Source of the DNA: Bacteroides intestinalis
GTDB lineage: Bacteria > Bacteroidota > Bacteroidia > Bacteroidales > Bacteroidaceae
Assembly: GCF_003464595.1 (NCBI RefSeq)
Contig: NZ_QRZF01000005.1
Span: forward strand, 124,001-188,000
DNA: 64,000 nt
Direction of reading: 5' to 3'
Shown here: positions 50,088 through 60,900 of the stretch, piece after piece
Layout: every line of letters begins with the position of its first letter
How positions within the stretch are numbered: position 1 is the stretch's first letter
Program-made: the position numbers and the translations under genes
The notes under the pieces: model-generated
Seen by the model: the letters and a program-made list of their open reading frames with translations, nothing else
Told to the model about the DNA's origin: nothing
The model's database searches: none

Positions 50088-52439
50088 ATGAAAAAGAAAT
50101 TATTAATGCTTGCCCTGCTCATCTGGACAACTCATATCGTTGCACAGAAGCAGGTACACATCAAAGACTGTTTTGATTTTGACTGGAAATTCACCTTAAG
50201 TGATAATCCTGAATATGCAAAACCTGATTATGCAGATGCCAGTTGGGAAGATATCCAGTTGCCACACGACTGGAACATCAAGCAAGAATTCGATATAAAG
50301 GCAGGCGGTTCCGCAGCCTATCTTCCGGAAGGGATCGGCTGGTACCGCAAAACATTCAAAGTTCCTTCTTCCTATCAGGGACGCCACGTATCCATCCTCT
50401 TCGATGGTATATTCCAGCAAAGTGATGTATACATAAACGGACAACACTTAGGATACCGTCCTTATGGCTTCTGCAGTATCGAATACGATATGACACCTTA
50501 CATCCATTACGATAAGGAGAATACCATTGCTGTAAGAGTAAATACGACAGGCGGAAGACCACGCTGGTACTCGGGAGCTGGTATCTATCGTCACGTCTGG
50601 CTTCAGGCTGTGAATCCTGTGCATGTGGCGACTTATGGTACCTACATTACAATACCTGAAATCAATAATGAGAAAGCGGAAATACATATCGTGACAACTC
50701 TTTCCAATAAAACAGAAAAGGAACAAACAATAACAGTTCTGCAACGTGTATTTGATGCAACCGGCAGACAGGTTACGAAAAGTAACAGTTCCCAAATCGT
50801 GATAAATGCCGGAACCACAGCAGACCTGACACAGAATTTTTCATTGTCTTCTCCTCAACGTTGGAGTATCGAAGAACCCAATATGTACCAGATGGAAACC
50901 ACCGTGAAAATCGGTAGTAAAGTAACTGACGTCTATACTACCCCGTTTGGCATCCGCACCTTCCGCTTCGACAAAGACGAGGGCTTTTTCCTCAATGATA
51001 AACATGTGAAGTTAAAAGGTATGTGCTTGCACCAGGATGCCGGAAGTCTGGGAACTGCCGTACCAGATCGTTCCTACGAACGTCGCCTCGAAATATTGAA
51101 AGAATACGGTTGCAATGCCATCCGCTGCGCCCATAACCAACCTTCACCCGAGTTTCTCGATATGTGTGACCGCATGGGCTTTGTAGTTATAGACGAAGCT
51201 TTTGACAAATGGAAATCAGGTTATTATGAAAAATATTTCGATGAATGGTGGCAAAAAGATATGACGGACATGATAGTACGTGATCGAAATCATCCCAGCA
51301 TCATCCTTTGGAGTATTGGCAATGAGGTACAGGAAGCATGGGATAGCAGCAATACCGGAGTGGAGCGTGCTCGTATGCTACAAGACTTTGTACATAAACT
51401 CGAACCAAGCCGTCCGGCTACGCTGGCTGCCCAGAACGGACATCAGGAAGCTTTTGCCGGAGTGACCGATGTAATAGGCTACAACTATCTGGAAGCACGT
51501 ATGTTATCTGACCGCCGTAAGTATCCGGAAAGAATATTCCTAATCTCAGAGGAGTTGCCTTACTTCAGAGGTGAAGAAGGCAGAATACGTAGTTATACGC
51601 CCCTAAATCCCTGGCAGATAGTAGCAGAAAATGATTTCGTGGCAGGAGGTTTCATCTGGTCTGGTGTAGATTATCTGGGTGAGGCGGGATGGCCCAGTAA
51701 AGGTTGGCCTAATGGTTTATTTGATATCTGCATGTTCGAGAAACCACGTGCAGCTTATCATCGCGCCATGTGGAATCCTGAGCCAATGGTTAGGATAGCT
51801 GTAGTAGATCCGTCACTCAACATTGATCACGGCAGAGACCTGTGGCAATGGCCTAAAATGGCTGCACATTGGAATTTCCCACAATCATATCGGGGAATGG
51901 TTATGGAGATACGTACTACCACCAACTGCGAAAGTATAGAACTGTATCTGGATGATAAACTAATGGGAAAACAGGAAACAGCCAACTTTACCAATAACAC
52001 CATTGTATGGTATTTACCTTATAATCCGGGTAAACTGGAGGCTAAAGGTTATAACGGTGACAAAGAAGTAGCACACTATCAATTGGTAACGTCTAAGAAT
52101 GCAGCCAACGCTATTATCAACGCCGACCGCACAAAGATAAAGGCTGACGGACAAGATCTTTCACATATCACTATCAATCTGATAGATTCAGATGGAAATC
52201 CGGTGCAGACAGATGATCGTAAAGTGACGGTAAAGATAGAAGGAGACGGTAAATTCCTCGGGATAGACAACGGGGACTTGCGTCGGCAAAAGTCATTCGC
52301 CGGCAATGAGTTGAATACTTACTTCGGAAAAGCACTGGTAGTTGTACAGTCTACCCGGAAAGCCGGAAAGATGAAAGTATATATGACTGTAGAAGGGATT
52401 GAAGAAAATTATATCATAGAAATCGATACAGACATCTAA
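50088..52439 (+). CDS. GH2 beta-galactosidase-type enzyme
   Basis: The start at 50088 gives signal peptide MKKKLLMLALLIWTTHIVAQ; the frame runs back to 50013, but that stretch holds the promoter. The 783-residue retaining enzyme has a jelly-roll sugar-binding domain (about 25-175), Ig-like domain, TIM barrel with acid/base E413 (SIGNEVQ) and nucleophile E488 (LISEELP), then C-terminal DUF4982/Ig-like domains. It most resembles beta-galactosidases, but GH2 also covers beta-glucuronidase and other activities. Transcribed alone, from a promoter carrying the TGTAAC array. Closed by a hairpin at 52446-52481. Confidence 0.9.
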   Translation: MKKKLLMLALLIWTTHIVAQKQVHIKDCFDFDWKFTLSDNPEYAKPDYADASWEDIQLPHDWNIKQEFDIKAGGSAAYLPEGIGWYRKTFKVPSSYQGRHVSILFDGIFQQSDVYINGQHLGYRPYGFCSIEYDMTPYIHYDKENTIAVRVNTTGGRPRWYSGAGIYRHVWLQAVNPVHVATYGTYITIPEINNEKAEIHIVTTLSNKTEKEQTITVLQRVFDATGRQVTKSNSSQIVINAGTTADLTQNFSLSSPQRWSIEEPNMYQMETTVKIGSKVTDVYTTPFGIRTFRFDKDEGFFLNDKHVKLKGMCLHQDAGSLGTAVPDRSYERRLEILKEYGCNAIRCAHNQPSPEFLDMCDRMGFVVIDEAFDKWKSGYYEKYFDEWWQKDMTDMIVRDRNHPSIILWSIGNEVQEAWDSSNTGVERARMLQDFVHKLEPSRPATLAAQNGHQEAFAGVTDVIGYNYLEARMLSDRRKYPERIFLISEELPYFRGEEGRIRSYTPLNPWQIVAENDFVAGGFIWSGVDYLGEAGWPSKGWPNGLFDICMFEKPRAAYHRAMWNPEPMVRIAVVDPSLNIDHGRDLWQWPKMAAHWNFPQSYRGMVMEIRTTTNCESIELYLDDKLMGKQETANFTNNTIVWYLPYNPGKLEAKGYNGDKEVAHYQLVTSKNAANAIINADRTKIKADGQDLSHITINLIDSDGNPVQTDDRKVTVKIEGDGKFLGIDNGDLRRQKSFAGNELNTYFGKALVVVQSTRKAGKMKVYMTVEGIEENYIIEIDTDI

Positions 52440-52445
52440 GTAAAG

Positions 52446-52481
52446 AAATGCCGCTTTCCGTAAGTACGAGAAGCGGCATTT
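52446..52481. terminator. Terminator between convergent GH2 and SusD2
   Basis: AAATGCCGCTT (52446-52456) pairs perfectly with AAGCGGCATTT (52471-52481). Located in the 82-bp gap between converging genes; probably works in both directions although the U tract is short. Confidence 0.75.
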
Positions 52482-52521
52482 TACAAGCAACCTTCACAGG
52501 TTATGATCTATCTAATACCCA

Positions 52522-54531
52522 TCAATATCCCGGATTCTGATAAGCAGCCTTTTCCTCTACTGTCATTTCCAAAGCATTTAGCTGCCCGGTAGGAATAGGA
52601 CGCAAATAATGATTTGATTTTATATTACGAGTATAAGTGTGTTTTTGGTGGCTACCGGGTACACTCATTGTTCCGATAGGTTTACCATCATTCGTTCCGC
52701 TACCTATCTCATAAGTAGTAGCATATTCTATCAACTTCTGCGTACGAACTAAATCCAACCAACGCATACCTTCACCGAAGTATTCACGGCTGCGTTCATC
52801 AAGAATATAATTAATATCTATGGTAGCTGGTGTAAGACTGATCATTGTCGCACTATTATCCTCTTGCTTGGCTACGTTACCATTATTATCCCAACGCCAC
52901 TTACCGGCACGAGCACGGATAATATTAATCAACCCCCTTGCACTTCCATCATTGGCATATGTTCCGGTAACAGTTTTCGTTGTAGCACCTTTCACAGCTG
53001 CCTCGGCTGCAACAAAGAACAATTCGGAGAAGTAGGCGATGTTGACAGGACGGGTAATACCCCCATTAGGTTCACCAAGTCCGTCACCATTGTTGGTGCG
53101 ATAAGTACCCAGTTTCCAGAGATTCGGATACCTGCCACGGCTAATGTGGCTGGGAGCAATAACATAATCACTTCTTCCATTCATCACACCTGCTGCAACA
53201 GCACTGGCTTTGGCTGCACTGGAATCATAATTGATATCCCCTTCATTTGCCGGGTCTTCATCAAGGAATGTCAGGATAGCATCACCCGGATGTACTGCCA
53301 GACCATTGGCATTGTACAACGTATTATCACTCACACTGCCTTTTGTCCAGTTTCCACGGAAAGTAGTTACGAAAGTACCGTCGTAACGTGAGTCATTAGT
53401 TTTATCGGCAAAAGTATTCTGGAATACGCCAATCGGAGGAGCCATACAACTCCATGGACGACCATAAGCCTGAGCGGCTTCACGTTGCACGGACTCTACC
53501 TCTTTTGATGTACCGTCTGATAATTTCTGGGTACTCCGGATCAATGTATAATTCCATGTAGCAAACCATACGATCTGATTACCCGGGGCACCACCACCAA
53601 AATAAGAATGACTTTGTCCGTCATAGAATTCGCTACTCTCCGTATGATCAGCATAAAGCAGTACTTCAGCATTGCGGTCGTTGGAACCAAGATGTACATC
53701 ATAGTAATAATCAAGCAGTTTAAACGGACCGGGGTTTTCAATACCCTCTACGGCCAAATTATATGCCTGCTGGAAATACCATGCTTTATCATGACCGTCA
53801 GGATCAGTTCTCGGACATTCGGGATAGGTAGGAATAGTGCTTTCAAGCCACCAACCATAAGTAAGATATGCTTTTGCCAACATAAGGCGTGCCAGAGTTT
53901 TGGTTGCACCTCCCGTTACACGTCCTGTTTCGGGTAAAAGTTCTATCGCCAACTTCAGGTCAGGGAATACGGCTTTTGTATATACCTCAGGAACTGTGTT
54001 ACGTATGGAATAACGCATAGGAGTAGTATTGAACTTCAACTCACCCGAACCTAAATCCAAAGGTACTCCACCAAAAGTCTGCACCAGTTGGAAATAGTCA
54101 AAAGCGCGGAAGAAGCGAGCTTCGGCAATTAGCGCATCCGATACTCCGGCTTCAGCGCCATTTTCTATCACACCGCTTGCAGTATTGATATTAGGAAATG
54201 CAGCATTCCACAATGCATCCGAACGTACTGTATTCGCAGCATAATTGCCCACACCTTCCGTCAAGTCAATATCCTTGAAGTTATTGTCGGCACTCCACGC
54301 AAACGTATATTCATCGGTGGGCATCTGGCAAGCAGCATAATAATACTGTCCGTAGAATTGGCGCAAATGGGCATACATAGCTGTCAATCCACCCATCACA
54401 CCTGTCTCGGTTTTGAAGAAAGTAGGGTCATAACTGCTACGTGGCTGTTCATTCAATATATCGGAACATCCTGTCAGGGAGAGCGAGAATAGTGCTGCAC
54501 CCAAGATGAGTTTTGTATATAACTTTTTCAT
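52522..54531 (-). CDS. susD: SusD/RagB-family glycan-binding lipoprotein (second pair)
   Basis: Lipoprotein of 669 residues with lipobox LTGC (C22). SusD blocks are present: ARFFRAFDYFQLVQTFGGVP near 138-157, and LINIIRARAGKWRW and YILDERSREYFGEGMRWLDL in the C-terminal RagB part. It acts as a surface oligosaccharide-binding lid on the SusC encoded 20 bp upstream. It is clearly diverged from the SusD at 16359-18299, so the two transport systems should recognise different fragments. No SusE-like gene follows; instead a terminator and the convergent GH2. Confidence 0.95.
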   Translation of the reverse strand: MKKLYTKLILGAALFSLSLTGCSDILNEQPRSSYDPTFFKTETGVMGGLTAMYAHLRQFYGQYYYAACQMPTDEYTFAWSADNNFKDIDLTEGVGNYAANTVRSDALWNAAFPNINTASGVIENGAEAGVSDALIAEARFFRAFDYFQLVQTFGGVPLDLGSGELKFNTTPMRYSIRNTVPEVYTKAVFPDLKLAIELLPETGRVTGGATKTLARLMLAKAYLTYGWWLESTIPTYPECPRTDPDGHDKAWYFQQAYNLAVEGIENPGPFKLLDYYYDVHLGSNDRNAEVLLYADHTESSEFYDGQSHSYFGGGAPGNQIVWFATWNYTLIRSTQKLSDGTSKEVESVQREAAQAYGRPWSCMAPPIGVFQNTFADKTNDSRYDGTFVTTFRGNWTKGSVSDNTLYNANGLAVHPGDAILTFLDEDPANEGDINYDSSAAKASAVAAGVMNGRSDYVIAPSHISRGRYPNLWKLGTYRTNNGDGLGEPNGGITRPVNIAYFSELFFVAAEAAVKGATTKTVTGTYANDGSARGLINIIRARAGKWRWDNNGNVAKQEDNSATMISLTPATIDINYILDERSREYFGEGMRWLDLVRTQKLIEYATTYEIGSGTNDGKPIGTMSVPGSHQKHTYTRNIKSNHYLRPIPTGQLNALEMTVEEKAAYQNPGY

Positions 54532-54551
54532 ATTATATCTTTTTAGAGGGT

Positions 54552-57500
54552 TTAGAATGTTAAATTAAGACCTACCAGATAATTACGCGTTGAAGGCGAA
54601 TTGGTACCTATAATCAGTAAGCGTGATTTAAGATTTCCAGTTACTGCCTGATTTTCGTTACCATAAGAGTTAGGTTCGGGGTCACAGCCGCTTTCATCAT
54701 AGTAGGGCGAGAAGAAGACAAACGGATTTTGTACTGTAGCATAAACCCGGAGACTATTTATACCAAAGCGGTTTAGCCAATCCTTAGGAACATTGTATCC
54801 CAGTGTAATAGTACGTATCTTCAGATAAGAAGCATCAAAATAGCCCAGTGTACTGCCATACTTCGGATTATCACTCTGTTCTATTCCACCCGGTTTCGGA
54901 TATTTGGCTCCCGTATTTTCCGGTGTCCAGTAATCGACCTTTACATTGCCACGTCGTCCTGTCATCATGTTTAGATAACCTGATGATGAATAAAGTGTAC
55001 TGATAAGGGTACCGCCACTCTTGAATGCACCTACTATGCTCAGGTCAAAGTCTTTGTATGCCACGCGAGTATTGAAGCCACCCTGGAATTTTGGTTCCAA
55101 TGAAATGATCTGCCTGTCATCGGGACCGATACTACGGGTAGGTTTACCATTGGCATCGTATTCACCGGTATATTTTACCTTAATCATACCTGCATTGCCA
55201 CCCGGTTCCAGAATATCCATCAGTTCTTTTTCATTTTCCTGCCAAAGTCCGATTTTCTCATAATCATAAATTACATCAATGGGATGCCCCTTAAACCACC
55301 AATTAGTCTCATCTCGGTCAGCACCCGAAGCTAGTGATTTCAGCTTATTGCGGTTAGCATAGATATTGACACCCATATCCCAACTCCAGCCATTCACATT
55401 TTCCAGGATTACACCGTTAAGCGAGAGTTCGAAACCCTTATTTTGCGTAGACCCGATGTTTGCCATATAACTGCCTACACCGGCAGTAGAAGGTAAGTTT
55501 ACACTAAGTAATACATCTTTAGTATCTTGTACATAGTACTCGAACGTACCATAAATGCGGTGATTCAAGAATGAGAAGTCCAGACCGTAGTTGTAAGTAG
55601 TGGAATATTCCCACCCCAAGTTAGTGTTAGGAAGTTCCGATACATAATAGCCGGTTGCATAAGTATCAGGACCGAAATTATACGGACGGGTAGAAAGAAG
55701 ACCGAGAGTTTTATACGGATCAACAGACTGATTGGAAGTTTCTCCATATCCTACACGCAATTTCAGCTGGTCTACTATGGGAAGTAAATCTTTCCAAAAA
55801 GCTTCTTTAGCAATGTTCCATCCAAGAGAGATGGCTGGATACGTATGCCATTTGTGCCCTGGAGCCAAACGAGAGGAAGCATCAGCACGAAATGTGACAC
55901 TTGCCATATACTTATCATCATACGAATACATAGCACGTCCCATCCATGACATCAGACCCGTTTGCTGATAAGCCTGATTACTCGGATTCACTGTAATTTC
56001 ACCGTTAGCATGTCCCAAATTATAGTATTGGAAATAACCGGCAGGAATGTCTCTTGCTGAAACAGCCGATTTATTATAGGTAGTTTGCTCGGCAGAATAC
56101 ATGGCTACTGCATTCACCCGATGTTTTTTGGCAAAGGTGCGGTCATAAGTCACCAGGTTTTCAATCGTCCAGTTAGTAGTCAACGAATTACTGATGGAAG
56201 CAGAAGATGTTGTATTAGGATTCACTTCATTGATTCCTTGCCCTTTAAAAGAACCACCGTTACTCATACGAAAGTTCAAACCAAGATTGGCACGGTACTT
56301 TAAACCTTCTATACCGGGAATTTTCACCTCGCCATATACATTATTATAAGAACCGAATGCCTTATCTTCCTGAACCCAAAGGTCTTCTATCCCTTCAAGA
56401 ACTTCTTTGGGGTAAATATACTGTTCGTCGGTAGCCATCTTGACGGTTCTTTTCCAAGTACCATCTTCATTTTTCGGATTCACAAGAGGGGATAAACTCA
56501 GTGTTCCGTACAATCCTATATTTCCACCCTCGGTAACATTATAGGTATTGTTAGTTACAAAGCCCACTTTAATATATTTGCCTACTTCCTGATCGAGAGA
56601 ACCACGCAAAGAAAGACGGTTATACTGTTGTGTAGGTACCACACCTTCTTCATGATAGTAACCCAAGCCGAAACTGTAGTTGTTTGCCTTACCACCACCC
56701 GAAACGCTTACATCGTGACTGGAAACAATACCTGTCTGATAGAATAAATCCTGCCAGTTAGTATCCATATCATCCGATTCATCGATACCGTTAGTATATT
56801 TACCGGCAGCTTTACGAAGAGCTGCAAATTCCTTTCCATTCATCATCGGATATTCCTGAGCATCTTTAATACCAAAATATCCATTATAACTTATTTGCGC
56901 TTTCTGTTCAGTATAACCTTTATGAGTGGTTACCATAATTACACCGTTAGCACCGCGCGAACCATAAATGGCTGTAGACGAAGCATCTTTCAGAATATCG
57001 AGACTCTTGATGTCATTCGGATTAATATCAGATAACGAACCGGCAAATGGAATGCCATCCAATACTACCAACGGGTCGTTACTGGCATTGAGCGAACGCG
57101 TACCACGCACACGTATCTGCATGGAAGCACCCGGTCTTGAAGAGGTTTGCGACATATCTACACCGGCAACACGTCCTTGCAAAGCGGATGAAATGTTACC
57201 CGTCTGTACTGCCCGAAGGTCATCGCCACGCATAGAAGAAATAGAACCGGTAACATCAGAACGCTTTGCCGTACCGTAACCGATGACAACTACTTCTTCC
57301 AAAGTTTTTGAATCTTCCTGCAAGGTAATGTTCAATGGGGCAGTTCCTGCCTTTATTTCCTGTGTCACATATCCTATAAAGGAAATAACAAGCACAGCAT
57401 CCTTTTTTACCTGTAACGTAAAATCTCCATCCAAACCGGTAATAATACCATTGGTAGTTCCTTTTTCTACAACACTGGCACCGATAACAGATTCACCGAG

Positions 57501-57614
57501 TGCGTCTTTCACAATGCCCTTCACTGTAACATTCTGTGAGAACGCACATAGTGGTATCAGGCATAACAATAATAATAGCCCTAAAGGCTTAAAATAATGA
57601 TTGGTGCTTTTCAT
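54552..57614 (-). CDS. susC: SusC/RagA-family TonB-dependent transporter (second pair)
   Basis: The start at 57614 gives MKSTNHYFKPLGLLLLLCLI, a plausible signal peptide ending AFSQ (residue 27); the frame extends to 57686 without a secretion-like sequence. The 1020-residue protein has a CNA-B-like domain at about 30-100 (VKGIVKDALGESVIGAS), EEVVVIGYG at 106-114, a plug with DPLVVLDGIPFAGS and the ASSTAIYGSRGANGV block, then the barrel, ending YLVGLNLTF. It imports oligosaccharides together with SusD2. The promoter carries the TGTAAC array used by GH3 and GH2. Confidence 0.95.
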   Translation of the reverse strand: MKSTNHYFKPLGLLLLLCLIPLCAFSQNVTVKGIVKDALGESVIGASVVEKGTTNGIITGLDGDFTLQVKKDAVLVISFIGYVTQEIKAGTAPLNITLQEDSKTLEEVVVIGYGTAKRSDVTGSISSMRGDDLRAVQTGNISSALQGRVAGVDMSQTSSRPGASMQIRVRGTRSLNASNDPLVVLDGIPFAGSLSDINPNDIKSLDILKDASSTAIYGSRGANGVIMVTTHKGYTEQKAQISYNGYFGIKDAQEYPMMNGKEFAALRKAAGKYTNGIDESDDMDTNWQDLFYQTGIVSSHDVSVSGGGKANNYSFGLGYYHEEGVVPTQQYNRLSLRGSLDQEVGKYIKVGFVTNNTYNVTEGGNIGLYGTLSLSPLVNPKNEDGTWKRTVKMATDEQYIYPKEVLEGIEDLWVQEDKAFGSYNNVYGEVKIPGIEGLKYRANLGLNFRMSNGGSFKGQGINEVNPNTTSSASISNSLTTNWTIENLVTYDRTFAKKHRVNAVAMYSAEQTTYNKSAVSARDIPAGYFQYYNLGHANGEITVNPSNQAYQQTGLMSWMGRAMYSYDDKYMASVTFRADASSRLAPGHKWHTYPAISLGWNIAKEAFWKDLLPIVDQLKLRVGYGETSNQSVDPYKTLGLLSTRPYNFGPDTYATGYYVSELPNTNLGWEYSTTYNYGLDFSFLNHRIYGTFEYYVQDTKDVLLSVNLPSTAGVGSYMANIGSTQNKGFELSLNGVILENVNGWSWDMGVNIYANRNKLKSLASGADRDETNWWFKGHPIDVIYDYEKIGLWQENEKELMDILEPGGNAGMIKVKYTGEYDANGKPTRSIGPDDRQIISLEPKFQGGFNTRVAYKDFDLSIVGAFKSGGTLISTLYSSSGYLNMMTGRRGNVKVDYWTPENTGAKYPKPGGIEQSDNPKYGSTLGYFDASYLKIRTITLGYNVPKDWLNRFGINSLRVYATVQNPFVFFSPYYDESGCDPEPNSYGNENQAVTGNLKSRLLIIGTNSPSTRNYLVGLNLTF

Positions 57615-57763
57615 AAAACCATTAATTAAATTAGTGATACAAATTGTTGATTTAAGTCGAGTGGGGTCGTAAAATTGCTTTTTCATGTCTTCATATTATC
57701 GAAATTAAAAGTTAAACAATCCTATTATTTAAGGTATTACATGTATTCCTTTTTCAGATATGG

Positions 57764-57771
57764 CAAATGTA
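57764..57771 (-). promoter_or_regulatory. -7 box of the SusC2-SusD2 operon
   Basis: On the minus strand TACATTTG fits TAnnTTTG. The leader would be about 140 nt to the ATG at 57614, or about 70 nt to the upstream ATG at 57686; long susC leaders are common. The nearest array unit starts 37 bp upstream. Confidence 0.6.
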
Positions 57772-57802
57772 GATTATAAAGAAATGAAACCGCTGTCATG
57801 AG

Positions 57803-57871
57803 GTTACACAAATATAATATGAAGAGTACATAACTTTTCGCTACGTTACAAAACCTTATATATGGGTTACA
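57803..57871 (-). promoter_or_regulatory. Direct-repeat operator upstream of SusC2 (TGTAAC array)
   Basis: Read on the minus strand, TGTAAC starts at 57871, 57850 and 57808, with a degenerate TGTACT at 57830: spacings 21, 20 and 22 bp. The last unit starts 37 bp before the -7 box, exactly as for GH3 and GH2, with the same orientation relative to the gene. The 377-bp gap between SusC2 and HTCS 2 contains nothing else I can name apart from the two promoters. Confidence 0.72.
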
Positions 57872-57956
57872 TTCTCATCGGAAAACAAGCAGAGAAACAA
57901 TACTTTTACAGAAATCAGACTATTTGGAGGCACTTGTAAATCAGCAATTTTTATAC

Positions 57957-57964
57957 TAAGTTTG
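57957..57964 (+). promoter_or_regulatory. -7 box of the HTCS 2 gene
   Basis: TAAGTTTG fits TAnnTTTG. It overlaps the TTG at 57962 that could open the frame, so translation must begin at the ATG at 57992, with a leader of about 20 nt. Confidence 0.6.
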
Positions 57965-57991
57965 TATTGCATATCTCATTCATCTAACACT

Positions 57992-60900
57992 ATGAACAGT
58001 AAAATAATCAAGTACATCATCATTATACTATTGTTACCGGTAGTTCCGCTAAAAGCGACAGCACAAACGGGAATCTATTACTCTACCAACGGTCAACTCA
58101 GTAGTAGCCTCATCAATCAGCTATATCAAGACCAAAGAGGTTTTATCTGGATATCTACCGAATTCGGACTGAACAAGTTCGATGGTACTCACTTTACTCA
58201 TTATAAACACATAGACAATGATTCAACTTCCCTGATTAATAATCATGTAAGAGGTGTTTTCGAAGACAGCTACCGAAATCTATGGATAAGATGTCTGGGA
58301 GGATTGATGCTATACCACCCAGAAACAGACGATTTTGAACTAATAAAAATAGAAGGAAAAGAAGGACGTCATGTAACAAATATCATGGAATTACATAATG
58401 GTGAAGTCTGGGGAATCACCACCGGAGATACTATTTTTCGTATAAACCTCACACAAAAAGGAATAGAACCTATTGATGAAATCAACCGGAAACTCCATTT
58501 AAAGAGTTTTAGTTCTATCTACGAAGATACACGAAGGAATCTCTGGTTTATATCAGAAACACAAGGGCTCCTTTGCTTTAACCCAAAATCTGAAGAGATA
58601 CAACACTTCAAATATCCCGATATTCCAGATAACAACATATCGGCCATCAAAGAAGATCAAAACGGAAATCTCTTTATCGGAACACTAACCAAAGGATTAT
58701 GTTTATACGACTGGGAAAAGAAGGTATTTCAGCCAATTCCATATGAGAATAAGCAAAATCTGCCTATCAAACATCTGGCCTTTACAGAAGGAAAACTATT
58801 GATAGGTACAGATGGAAAAGGTATAAAAGTCTACAATCCTGCAACCCACCAAATTGAAGATTATCCAGTTAATACCGCGCCATTCAACCTGGGCACGGCA
58901 AAGGTACATAGCATATTGCAAGACAAAGATAAAAACTTATGGCTGGGAATATTCCAAAAAGGTATTGTTTTCCTACCTGCACACAGGGAGCGATTTGAAT
59001 ACATTGGGCATAAGCTACTCCACAATAATCCGATAGGTACAGGATGCATCATGTCCATCTTCAAAGACAAAGATAACCACTTGTGGATAGGAGCAGACAA
59101 CGAAGGTATCTTTGAGTTAGATACCAATTATAAACAGGTCAGACATTATTATCCCGGAGATACATCTAGTTCCATATCGAATACAATTACAAGTATTTTC
59201 CAGGATTCAGATGGCAATATCTGGTTAGGGGCATACGCCAAAGGTTTGGCTATGCTCAATAAAAAGACAGGTGAATGCAATTACATTACCCAGCTTCTGC
59301 ACGAAAAGATTATGAATGTTATTGAAGACGGACAACGCAATCTGTATATTGCTACATTGGGGAGTGGCTTATATACTTACAATTTGGATACAAAAGAACT
59401 CCGGCAACACAATGTCCCGCGCCAAGAAGGGGTAGGACAACAGCCAAATGAGCTGAGTAATAACTGGGTAAACATCCTTCTTGCAGATCGTAAAGGATTA
59501 ATATGGATAGGCGGTTATCAGGGAATATCATATTATGCCCCCAAGCAAGACAGTTTTAGTAGGACTAACCAGGTTATACCACGTAGCACAGGTTATAGTC
59601 TCCTCGAAGATAAAGAAGGAAATATCTGGGCAGGTACATCCAGTGGGCTGTATTGCATAGACAATAAGACACAAGAGGTACAAAGATATACCATAGAAGA
59701 CGGGCTTCCCAATAACATTATTTGTGCAATTTGTGAAGATAGCCAGCAAAATATATGGGTTAGCACTTACAATGGCATAAGTAAGTTTGAAAGAAAAAGA
59801 GAATGCTTTATCAATTACTATGTAGGTGACGGACTACAAGGGAATGAATTTACTCACGGAGCCTTCTTTCAGGAGAAGAATGGTAAGATATACTTTGGAG
59901 GCAGCGATGGAATCACTTATTTCATGCCAGAGCAGATTATAGAACAACCGAGAAAGAATGATGTTTATATCACAGACTTCCTTATCTTTAATCAACCTAT
60001 TAACAAGAATACCTTATCGGGTAATAAACCTATTATTTCAACCGCCGTAATCGATGCTAACATCTTCCGCCTCAGCCATCAGGACAACACATTCTGCATT
60101 GTTTTCTCCACATTAAGATATGATAACCCTCAGCAGATAAAATACCAATATAGAATTAAGGAGTTAGGAGAAGAATGGCAAACAACGGAAACAGGAAATA
60201 ATCGAGTCACTTACAATAAACTTCCACATGGAAAATACACTTTCCAGGTATGCGCCATAGAACATGGTAATACATCGGAAATACGTACCATAAATATCGT
60301 TATTACTCCACCCTGGTATTTGTCCGGCTGGGCCTATCTTATTTATTCTATACTATTTATAATTATTGTGTTGGGCATCATTAAATACATCCTCAACCGT
60401 ATCCGTCAACGACAGGAAACAACAGAGCGTAAGCATCAGGAAGAGATTAGTGAAGCTAAATTACAATTCTTCATAAATATCTCACATGAGATACGCACAC
60501 CAATGACTTTAATCATCAATCCGATTGAAAAATTGCTATCAGAGAACCTTAACCCTGAACTTAACAAAACCTACTTGATGATTTACCGTAATTCCCAACG
60601 CATTCTGCGTCTGGTAAACCAGTTAATGGACATGCGGAAAATAGATAAGGGACAGATGTTCATGAAATTCAGAGAAACAGATATCGTAGGTTTCATCGAA
60701 GACTTAATCCTGACATTCGAGTACATCGCCAAACAAAAGAACATTCATCTGACATTCATCCATGAAGCCCCTTCATTAAAAGTCTGGATAGATATGAATA
60801 ACTTCGACAAGATATTGATGAATCTGTTATCAAATGCATTCAAATATACCCCTAATAATGGAGAAATCAATATTACGCTGAAACAAGGCAACAGTAATGT

